From contig JAJRVC010000185.1 of NCBI GenBank assembly GCA_024277475.1, positions 1-17,109 on the forward strand: DNA of 17,109 bases, in the 5' to 3' direction. Positions within the stretch are counted from its first letter, which is position 1, and every line of letters starts with the position of its first letter. The position numbers and the translations under genes were made by a program. This DNA comes from Deltaproteobacteria bacterium (lineage in GTDB: Bacteria; Desulfobacterota; Desulfobacteria; Desulfobacterales; JAFDCJ01). Positions 9,526 to 16,399 of the stretch are shown here, piece after piece. The notes beneath the pieces were generated by a model. That model saw only the letters and a program-made list of their open reading frames with translations, ran no database searches and had not been told where the DNA came from.

Positions 9526-9667
9526 GCCCCTAACCCCTCAACTTCCAAACCCGGCATCACCAGCGGTAAATCACCGCTCGTGCAAACCGTTCCCGGACGA
9601 TCCACCGTGCGGATCGCTTTAAGCAGCTGTCCGACAACTGTCAATTTGGCTTTCGTTTTTTTGGCAT
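9522..9667 (-). pseudogene. Frameshifted N-terminus of the 2OG oxygenase
   Basis: ATG at 9667 follows a near-ideal ribosome site (AGGAAGGAG, 7 nt away). It begins MPKK, but an A7 run (9656-9662) then leads to a stop. With one extra A the frame gives TKAKLTVVGQLLKAIRTVD, TVCTSGDLPLVMPGLEVEG and LGA, then TGA at 9522. With one extra G in GGGGCGTG it would continue straight into VRLPLGKAQ of the main frame. These look like the normal first ~48 residues of this oxygenase family. Adding both bases gives one 792-aa frame from 9667 to 7291. The losses are either real mutations or sequencing errors. Confidence 0.7.
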
Positions 9668-9950
9668 ATGGACTCCTTCCTGAGCGCATATGCCTTGATA
9701 GTGCCGCACCTTGCCGCCTGAGAGCCTGTCTGTAAACTCTGGATCACCGCCAAAGAAAGTGACGAGGCAGAGCCAGGTTTGTGCACGCCCGAGACGAATG
9801 CACCGCTCCTTGATTTTATCCCGATCACAACCAACAAGATGATCAGGCTGCACCACGTCGTTATCAGAGATTACCACGTCGACGGGAAAAATAAGACATT
9901 ACTTTTTTTTGGTTCATATCAGAGGATTACCGCGAGTTCTGTCTCGGCCT

Positions 9951-9979
9951 CAGCTTCCGTCTTCGAGCTACGACGGGAC
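9951..9979. repeat. Dispersed repeat, copy B (hairpin arm lost)
   Basis: CAGCTTCCGTCTTCG followed by AGCTACGACGG. Compared with copy C it lacks the 7 bases CTATGCG between the two parts, so one arm and the loop of the TCGC-TAT-GCGA hairpin are cleanly absent. Confidence 0.55.
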
Positions 9980-10167
9980 AAGGCAGCACAACATATTTAG
10001 GCATCGGTTAAATGGGACCAATAACCGTTTAGATAACGAAGGCGGACTTTATTGTCAACATTGATTTTTTGACGTGGATTTGAGCATTTAGGCAAATTCG
10101 GGCATAGCTCACCAGTGTGCTTGCTGCCGGATTTTTTCTAAAGGTAGGTTTTCGTCTTCGTTCTTTA

Positions 10168-10211
10168 GGCTTCGCTTTCAGCTTCCGACTTCGCTATGCG
10201 AGCTACGACGG
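10168..10211. repeat. Dispersed repeat, copy C
   Basis: AGGCTTCGCTTTCAGCTTCC, then GACTTCGCTATGCGAGCTAC and GACGG. The segment CTTCGCTATGCGAGCTACGAC matches copy A at 19 of 21 bases. It contains the hairpin TCGC-TAT-GCGA directly beside CTAC (GTAG on the other strand). A CAACAGGTCG follows at about 10223, echoing the CGACAGGTCG of copy A. Confidence 0.6.
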
Positions 10212-10343
10212 AAAGGACCACCCAACAGGTCGAACTACGCCGCAACAAGTCAATCTGATAATCGGCATTGATCAGGCAATCATCCGCGCTAGGCGCTGAG
10301 GACATATCATAGATGATTAAGGACTCGGTCCGCAACGGATTCC

Positions 10344-11450
10344 GAAGAAGGCAACTGGGACCTGGTGGACAACAATACACCGGTGTTCTTTTTGAAGGAT
10401 CCGCTCAAATTCCCCGACCTCAATCACTCCGTGAAGCGGGATCTCAAGACCAACATGCGCAGCGCCCGCAATAACTGGGACTTCTGGACCTTACTGCCCG
10501 AGTCGTTGCACCAGGTTACCATCACCATGAGCGGGGGGGGGCATCCCATACTCCTACCGCCACATGAACGCTTACGGTAGCCATACCTTCAGCCTGATCA
10601 ATGCGAAGAACGAACGGATCTGGGTTAAGTTCCATTTGGAGACCCAACAGGGCATCAAGAACCTCACCGACGAAGAAGCCGAGGCAATCGTAGCCAAGGA
10701 CCGGGAGAGCCACCAGCGCGATCTGTTTGAGAGCATAGAGAAAGGTGACTTTCCTAAATGGGACATGAAATCCAGGTGATGCCGGAAAACAACGCTTCAA
10801 AGTGTCCCTTTAACCCGTTTGACCTGACCAAAGTCTGGTCACACAAGGACTACCCTCTTATCGATGTGGGGGTACTCGAGTTGAACAAGAACCCTGAAAA
10901 CTATTTTGCCGAGGTTGAGCAGTCTGCCTTCAATCCTGCCAATATCGTCCCCGGTATAGGCTTCTCACCTGACAAAATGTTGCAGGGCCGATTCTTCTCC
11001 TACGGAGATGCCCAGCGCTATCGTCTTGGTGTCAACCATCACTTGATTCCGGTTAACCAGGCTCGCTGTCCTGTCCACGGCTACCATCGCGATGGTGCTA
11101 TGCGGGTTGATGGTAACTATGAGGGAACGCTTGGCTACGAGCCCAACAGCTATGGCGAGTGGCAGGAACAGCCCGATTTCCGCGAACCGCCTCTGAGCAT
11201 CGAAGGCGCGGCGGACCATTGGAACCACCGGGAGGACAATGACGACTATTACTCTCAACCCAGTAATCTGTTTCGACTGATAAGCCCCGAACAGCAGAAA
11301 GTTCTCTTTGAGAATACCGCCCGGGCAATGGGCGATGCCCCCCAAGAGATCAAGATCCGGCACATTAGCAACTGCACGAAGGCCGACCCTGCCTATGGTG
11401 AGGAAGTTGCCAATGCACTGGGCATTTCGACGGGTGAGATTCCGAAATAG
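10344..11450 (+). pseudogene. Heme catalase, N-terminally truncated and frameshifted
   Basis: Monofunctional catalase breaks H2O2 down to water and oxygen. Recognisable from [20 protein letters not shown] (with the catalytic Asn of NNTP) through [38 protein letters not shown] and [18 protein letters not shown] to the proximal heme-Tyr motif [14 protein letters not shown] and the C-terminal [20 protein letters not shown]. The first ~115 residues, holding the essential distal His, are absent. The reading frame shifts at a G9 run (10533-10541) and back at 10768-10771, where ATGAAATCC should read ATGAAAATCC. The final 230 residues form one clean frame (10758-11450). The remaining sequence is still very catalase-like, so the damage looks recent. 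Confidence 0.85.
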
Positions 11451-11518
11451 ACGGCTGTTAGTTAAAAAACGCTTCAGCGAACGAAATAAGATGTAGCTAC
11501 CGGGCGGGTACTTTACAT

Positions 11519-12277
11519 TCATAAAAGTGGCATAAGATGCATTGCTGCCAGGATGCGCCTGGCTCTTATTTTTGCATAGGTATCGGATTTGAAGGGAGAG
11601 AAACGATGTGGATTTGGCAGGATGGCTGCCAAAAGAGCTGCCTGTTGGCGGGTTAATTGGTTCGAATGTTTTTGAAAATATCTCATGGATGCAGCCTCTG
11701 CCCCCATGACTCCCGATCCCCAATCAACCGTATTTAGATAGATTTCCAGTATTCGCCTCTTATTCAATATCAGCTCGATTAGCAATGTGTAATATGCTTC
11801 CAGGGTTTTGCGTACGATTCCGCCATCTGGTAACAGGTAAATGGTTCTTGCTGTCTGCATAGAGATTGTGCTGGCGCCCCTGAATTTTTGTTTTAGCAAA
11901 AATTCCTTTAAGACCTGACGGATTTCGACCATATCAAATCCGTGGTGATCCGGGAATCTTTGATCCTCGCCGGCCAGGACAGCTCTTTGCAGATGCGGAG
12001 ATATTTTGTCCAACGGCCTCCAAATATACACAGGGGGAGGGTAACGCTCCGATTTGATGAGCTGGGTGATGTAATTCCATGCCATTCTTACTGTAAAAGG
12101 CGGAGCAAAAAAGTTTAAAATGACAACCTGAACCAGGGTTAAAAATACAAATAAAATTGCCGTCGTGAGGCAGATTTTAACCAGTTTGCGAAAAATACGG
12201 CTATTTTGTTTTTTGCGGTTGCAACGCGCCACTTCTTGACTCCATCGACTTTTGTAATAAATAAATCCATAAGCCAC
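11519..12277 (-). CDS. mtgA: Monofunctional biosynthetic peptidoglycan transglycosylase
   Basis: Inner-membrane glycosyltransferase (GT51) that polymerises lipid II into glycan strands without transpeptidase activity. It has a short basic N-terminus, one membrane segment at about residues 31-57 (LVKICLTTAILFVFLTLVQV), then a GT51 domain: VLAGEDQRFPDHHGFD with catalytic Glu104, RGASTISMQTARTIYL, the RKTLEAYYTLLIELILNKRR helix, and EIYLNTVDWGSGVMGAEAA. Length (252 aa) is normal for MtgA; no penicillin-binding domain follows. The start is a GTG at 12277; the frame is open further upstream to a TAG but with no ATG, GTG or TTG. A CCCGAC-AG-GTCGGG hairpin immediately precedes the GTG and there is no clear Shine-Dalgarno, so the true start is uncertain and translation could be damped. 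Confidence 0.92.
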   Translation of the reverse strand: MAYGFIYYKSRWSQEVARCNRKKQNSRIFRKLVKICLTTAILFVFLTLVQVVILNFFAPPFTVRMAWNYITQLIKSERYPPPVYIWRPLDKISPHLQRAVLAGEDQRFPDHHGFDMVEIRQVLKEFLLKQKFRGASTISMQTARTIYLLPDGGIVRKTLEAYYTLLIELILNKRRILEIYLNTVDWGSGVMGAEAASMRYFQKHSNQLTRQQAALLAAILPNPHRFSPFKSDTYAKIRARRILAAMHLMPLL

Positions 12278-12506
12278 CCCGACCTGTCGGGATGAGAATT
12301 TAAAAGGTTCTACCGTTACCTCGAGGGCATGTTTGATGGGTGCAAATCTGATCGCTGCCTGTGGCTTATGAATTGCAATCCCCTATAACATAGACTTTCA
12401 TGCCGCGATAAGCTCCAGCGGTGGTGCCGCAGTCACTGTGATTGAGTCCGATGAGACAGCGACGTTCCGATTCAAGGCTATACGGATCCGGGTTTTTATT
12501 TTCGGT

Positions 12507-13661
12507 CTAATACCGGCCGTATTCCCGGAGAGCTTGCCACATGGCGATGATGTTTTCGGGCGGCACATCGGCCTGGATATTGTGGATGGTATTGAAGATG
12601 TAACCGCCGCCGGGCGCTAAAGCTTCGATATTGCGTCTGACGTCGTCTTTGACTTGCTGGGGTGTGCCGTGGGGCAAAACGCCCTGGGTGTCCACGCCGC
12701 CGCCCCAGAATGCCAGATCCTGTCCGAAATCACGTTTGAGGCCGGCCGGATCCATGTCTTTGGCACGAATGTGAATCGGGTTGAGGATTTCAACACCGAT
12801 CTCCAGAAAATCAGGGATCAGCGGACGTACATTGCCGTCGGAGTGAAAGAAACGTTTGGCCCTGGGAGCCGATTTGATAAAGGTTTCGAACAAGATTTTT
12901 ACACGCGGTTTGATGAGTCTGCGAAACATGTCGGGTGATATGATCTGTGAGGTCTGGGTGCCGTAGTCATCGGCATAGGTCACAATATCCACCAGATCAC
13001 CCAATTCGGCCAGTGCCGTCTGCCAGTAATCCAGCTTCAATTGCAGTATCCTGTCAAACAGGGCACAGGCCGCTTTTTCATTGGTGATCATCATCACGAG
13101 AAGGTTTTCCATTCCCACGATGCGCTGGGCGAACTCGAAAATGCCTGCAAAAGCGTCCTTGAGTACGACGGCATAGCCGGAGGTCCGATACCGGCGGGCC
13201 AGTTCACGCAGTCCCGCCAGCCGTTCAGGATTTCCTACATCCGGCCATTGATGGCTGGAAATGTCTTTTTCGGACAATTCGGTGTGGGGCAGGGGGACTT
13301 TTACAACGCTGTAATAAAGACCATTTTCTTTGGGCCGATGATGGGTGATGCCCCACTCGTCACGGTAGGACCAGTAGTCGCCGGCATCCTGCTCGATAAT
13401 CCGCCAGTTGTGGCTGTTCAACGGATACAGACCGCGGGTGTCGATATTCATCCGGGCGACGACATCATTATCGATGGAGGCCAACTGTTGGACGGCATCG
13501 CACAATTTTATTTCAACTTCCGGCAATCCCAAAGCCTGGCGCAAATTTTGGTAGGCGACCACGTGGATGCCCGTAACCTGACAGGCGCCCAGATCAAAAG
13601 GGATGCGGTCAGGTTCACGATGGTTTATGGCGGTCAGTATTCTTTCTCGTGAGTTCATCAT
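12507..13661 (-). CDS. URO-D superfamily protein (uroporphyrinogen decarboxylase/corrinoid methyltransferase-like)
   Basis: A 384-aa TIM-barrel protein of the URO-D/MtaA/CmuA superfamily. NHREPDRIPFDLG is the family's opening motif. YADDYGTQ (229-236), FFHSDGNVRPLIPDFLEIGV (271-290), FWGGGVDTQ and LPHGTPQQVKDDVR, and the terminal HNIQADVPPENI (360-371) follow. True HemE arginine motifs are absent, so it is not heme synthesis. The HxC zinc site of MtaA/MtbA methyltransferases is HSD here (273-275), and the later Cys is missing, so the metal site or reaction differs. Its ATG overlaps the upstream oxidoreductase stop by one base (TAATG), with AGGAG 9 nt upstream: strong translational coupling. 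Likely role: a step in sugar or methylated-compound breakdown with its neighbours. No corrinoid protein gene is visible. Confidence 0.85.
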   Translation of the reverse strand: MMNSRERILTAINHREPDRIPFDLGACQVTGIHVVAYQNLRQALGLPEVEIKLCDAVQQLASIDNDVVARMNIDTRGLYPLNSHNWRIIEQDAGDYWSYRDEWGITHHRPKENGLYYSVVKVPLPHTELSEKDISSHQWPDVGNPERLAGLRELARRYRTSGYAVVLKDAFAGIFEFAQRIVGMENLLVMMITNEKAACALFDRILQLKLDYWQTALAELGDLVDIVTYADDYGTQTSQIISPDMFRRLIKPRVKILFETFIKSAPRAKRFFHSDGNVRPLIPDFLEIGVEILNPIHIRAKDMDPAGLKRDFGQDLAFWGGGVDTQGVLPHGTPQQVKDDVRRNIEALAPGGGYIFNTIHNIQADVPPENIIAMWQALREYGRY

Positions 13662-14758
13662 TAAAAATTTCTCCTGACCGGTGTCCGTTTGAGCGGCAGC
13701 CGCACCGGTTTGCCGCCTGTCAGGGCCGAGCGGTAAATAGACAGGATGATTTCGATGGATTTCCGAGCCTCCCTTCCATCTATGAGGGGTTTTTTGCCAC
13801 CCTTGAGTGAACGGACGGCATCTTTAAAATTTTTCTGGTGCCCGCCAAAATCAATAGCCCCGGGATCGGCTGCACCGGCACCGGCTTCTCCGGTTTCGGC
13901 TCGGAACTTTTGCATTATTTTTTTATCCGAAGGCTTTTTCTTTTCGAAATCCCAGACGCTGAATGCGTTATCCCGCATAAAGATGGATCCGTTCGCACCG
14001 CAGAGGTGAACTTCGGCCGGGTGTCCGGTCGGGGAAAAACAGGAGGTAGACCCCTCGATGACCCCCAGTGCGCCGCTTTTAAATTTTACGATGGCGACCG
14101 CATTGTCTTCGGTTTCAATGCCTTCATGGATAGCACGATCGGCATAGGCACAGACCGACTCCACCTCACCGGCCAGGTAGTACAGCAAATCAATGGTGTG
14201 AATGGATTGGTTCATCAATGCGCCGCCGCCGTCCAGCATCCAGGTCCCGCGCCAATCGCCGCTGTCATAATATTCCTGGGAGCGGTACCATTTGATGTAA
14301 GCGTCCGCCAGGGTGATTTTGCCCAATCGGCCGGTGTCGACAGCTTGCTTGAACACCCGGGTGGCCTCGTTGAATCGGCGTGGGAAAATGCCGGCCAGCA
14401 TGACCCTGTTTTCGTCGCAGGCCCGAATCATACGGTCCACCCGTTCCAGTGTCACCTCAAGCGGTTTTTCACAGATAATGTGTTTCCCGGCTTTGGCAGC
14501 CTGCACGCAAGGTTCCAGGTGAGTGCCGCTGGGTGTGGCAATGACGACGATATCGAGCCCCGGATGGGCCAAAAAAGCCTTGTAATTTTGATAGGAGGTG
14601 CAGTCGAAAGCCTTTGCGACCCGATCCGCATTGACTTTGCTGCGGGAAAATACACAGGCCAGGTGACCGCCTCTCATGCCCTCGATTGCCCGGGCATGAA
14701 AATCCGCAATCATACCGCAACCGACGATTCCGAAACCATAACCGCCTTTTTTTGCCAT
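13661..14758 (-). CDS. Gfo/Idh/MocA family NAD(P)-dependent oxidoreductase
   Basis: A 365-aa cytosolic dehydrogenase. The Rossmann start GFGIVGCGMIADFHARAI binds NAD(P). CEKPLEV (96-102) carries the catalytic Lys98 of the EKP motif. MLDGGGALMNQSIHTIDLL (174-192) supplies the His187/Asp190 pair of the C-terminal substrate domain. Such enzymes oxidise or reduce hydroxyls of sugars, inositols and related polyols; the exact substrate cannot be told. The start is ATG at 14758 with a near-perfect AAAGGAGG ahead. It ends in the TAATG overlap with the URO-D gene, so the two are made together. All key residues are present. Confidence 0.93.
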   Translation of the reverse strand: MAKKGGYGFGIVGCGMIADFHARAIEGMRGGHLACVFSRSKVNADRVAKAFDCTSYQNYKAFLAHPGLDIVVIATPSGTHLEPCVQAAKAGKHIICEKPLEVTLERVDRMIRACDENRVMLAGIFPRRFNEATRVFKQAVDTGRLGKITLADAYIKWYRSQEYYDSGDWRGTWMLDGGGALMNQSIHTIDLLYYLAGEVESVCAYADRAIHEGIETEDNAVAIVKFKSGALGVIEGSTSCFSPTGHPAEVHLCGANGSIFMRDNAFSVWDFEKKKPSDKKIMQKFRAETGEAGAGAADPGAIDFGGHQKNFKDAVRSLKGGKKPLIDGREARKSIEIILSIYRSALTGGKPVRLPLKRTPVRRNF

Positions 14759-14765
14759 GACTTCC

Positions 14766-14800
14766 TCCTTTGAAAAGATTGTTGATTAGGTTGACTGGTT
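14766..14800. repeat. Imperfect GTTGATTG-type tandem repeat
   Basis: About three imperfect copies of GTTGATTR (GTTGATTAG, GTTGACTG, GTTGATTG) between two oxidoreductase genes, next to a long pyrimidine-rich tract (purine-rich on the transcribed strand). Confidence 0.45.
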
Positions 14801-14830
14801 GATTGTGAATTTCCGATCCTCTCATCTTCC

Positions 14831-14883
14831 CCGCATCCAGCCTCTCAGCCTCCCTTCTTTACTTCCGCATTCCGCATCCAGCC
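14831..14883. repeat. 12-bp direct repeat in a polypyrimidine spacer
   Basis: CCGCATCCAGCC occurs at 14831-14842 and 14872-14883, 41 bp apart, within C/T-rich sequence between the two oxidoreductase genes. Role unknown; probably replication-slippage product. Confidence 0.55.
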
Positions 14884-14904
14884 CATCCCTTCCTATCTTC
14901 CCTT

Positions 14905-16197
14905 TTAGCGCAACATCTCAAAAGGAGAAATAAGGGCTTTTTTTCTGGCTTCGGCCAACAGGGTGTACTTGGCGAGGGTGCAGGCACGATGCTCCGCTGG
15001 TAGGGTACCAGTGTCCAGGTACTTCAGGAACGCGTCGCGTACCTGACAAAATCGCTGTTCATGGCTTGTTCTCAGATTGTCTGGAATCCTAATCAGCAGG
15101 GCATTCTTTTCCGGGATCGCTGAAAGTCCCGGATACCTGTCCGACCAATTTCTCAGGCATTGCTGAACGGCTTCTTCAACCTGACTTCTGTTTTTTCCGG
15201 GTACGACCAGCAGCTCGGTTTGAAAATTATTTTCCGGCAACTGACGTATCATCAGATCCGAACGGGTGCCTTTTATAAGAGACCGATGAGTATCTCCGCC
15301 CCCCGGCGGTTCGTCCAGATTCCAGATCTCTCTCAGATGAACCGGGACCCCCTTGATGCGGTAAATCAATTCGCCGTTACAGAAATAATTCAGGATATCA
15401 CTTTTTATATATTCATGAACGGCCGGGGGAAACTGGTTGCTGCCTGTGATTATACCGAACTTATCCAACGGGACCCCGGTTGCCCATCGTCGGGCTTCAA
15501 TAAGTTCAATATCTTTTTCATAATCGATTGATTTTTCGGGAAACAGCATCCATTGGGCCATATCCACCAGGTGGATGGTGGTGTCGACAATGCCTTCGCC
15601 CTGGACATCGATATCAAAATACCAGGGCGGCCGCACCAATGGTTTTTCATTGACAATTTTATAAAGATGATGGACACATTCTTTGAAAACCGAAGGACTG
15701 GTGTCTTCATCTATCCGAATCCGGCCGAAAACGTTTTCTGCGGTCAAAAATTCTTTTTGAAGCCGGTTGGCAATTTCATAGCGCTCGGTCATGATGTCCA
15801 CTGCCGGGGGGCGATCGGCAGCCAGGGTCGAGCGCAAAAAGGGAAGCGCCGCCTGGGTCGTGACCCAGGGTTTATCGGCTAATATCGCCAATCCTGCCCG
15901 GTTTAGGATATCTATATTTTCCATCTTGGTGTTATTGCGGCCGGCTAGAATGGCGATGTCTCCTTTTTTTTCATCAATTAATTTTTGAAGACCCTCTTTG
16001 CCCCTGTAAACGTTTAATTTCCACCGGGTGGGGTTGACCGGACGGTTATTGAAGTATTCAGCAATTTCTAAAAAGCGGTCCAGATCCGATCCCGGCTCCG
16101 AATAGACATAGATATCATCGGACAGAGCTGGATGAGGTTCACGTAGAACCAGGGCGGCATGAAAGTGACCGGGATTCAGAATAAGCAGTGTGTGCAT
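14905..16197 (-). CDS. Gfo/Idh/MocA-like oxidoreductase with 'putative oxidoreductase C-terminal' domain
   Basis: A 430-aa protein opening LLILNPGHFHAALVLRE, the GHFHAALV signature of a divergent oxidoreductase group rather than a GxGxxG loop. AILAGRNNTKMENID and GLAILADKPW (an EKP-like loop, DKP here) follow, then DIMTERYEI and GIVDTTIHLVDMAQWMLFP, all typical of that group. The C-terminal half carries the family's extra domain. It probably acts on a sugar or polyol, but neither substrate nor cofactor use has been fixed for the group as far as I know. ATG at 16197 follows AAGGA. It is the second visible gene of a co-directional set of four, 146 nt before the classical Gfo/Idh/MocA gene; two different oxidoreductases side by side suggest sequential or alternative redox steps. 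Confidence 0.85.
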   Translation of the reverse strand: MHTLLILNPGHFHAALVLREPHPALSDDIYVYSEPGSDLDRFLEIAEYFNNRPVNPTRWKLNVYRGKEGLQKLIDEKKGDIAILAGRNNTKMENIDILNRAGLAILADKPWVTTQAALPFLRSTLAADRPPAVDIMTERYEIANRLQKEFLTAENVFGRIRIDEDTSPSVFKECVHHLYKIVNEKPLVRPPWYFDIDVQGEGIVDTTIHLVDMAQWMLFPEKSIDYEKDIELIEARRWATGVPLDKFGIITGSNQFPPAVHEYIKSDILNYFCNGELIYRIKGVPVHLREIWNLDEPPGGGDTHRSLIKGTRSDLMIRQLPENNFQTELLVVPGKNRSQVEEAVQQCLRNWSDRYPGLSAIPEKNALLIRIPDNLRTSHEQRFCQVRDAFLKYLDTGTLPAEHRACTLAKYTLLAEARKKALISPFEMLR

Positions 16198-16228
16198 AGT
16201 TTCGTCCTTTTTTACAGCTAAAGTGATC

Positions 16229-16256
16229 GGTTCCAGGTTCAGGGTTCAACGTTCAA
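16229..16256. repeat. Four-copy 7-bp tandem repeat (GGTTCAA type)
   Basis: GGTTCCA, GGTTCAG, GGTTCAA and CGTTCAA follow each other without gaps in the leader of the 430-aa oxidoreductase gene, 32 bp upstream of its start. No protein is encoded. It may be a slippage-prone microsatellite. Confidence 0.75.
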
Positions 16257-16399
16257 AAGTTATAAGATGCTGACTTCCGCAATTTTATACATCACTACTT
16301 TGATTGGCATCTTTCACCCAATTAATTTTTTTTGTATGGTTCGCCGGATAAAGCGGGATTTACGATTCGCGATAACCGGCTCGTCCGGGTTGGGAAGTC

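Larger units (their letters stand above)
9668..10343. other. 676-bp interval without a supported gene
   Basis: It contains repeat copies B and C (listed separately) and the leader of the oxygenase. A minus-strand open frame (9877 to 9641) runs in phase into the ATG at 9667 but resembles nothing I know. The plus-strand frames here are short and unrecognised. There is no sign of the missing catalase N-terminus before 10344. Confidence 0.5.

Noticed and set aside
9641..9877. Minus-strand 78-codon frame in phase with the oxygenase ATG at 9667.
   Set aside because: The strong ribosome site inside it argues that translation starts at 9667; the upstream residues resemble no family I know.
10965..11723. 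252-codon minus-strand frame across the catalase relic and mtgA end.
   Set aside because: It is antisense to clear catalase sequence and has no motif of its own.
13838..14773. 311-codon plus-strand frame antisense to the Gfo/Idh/MocA gene.
   Set aside because: Shadow frame opposite a well-supported gene with all motifs on the minus strand.
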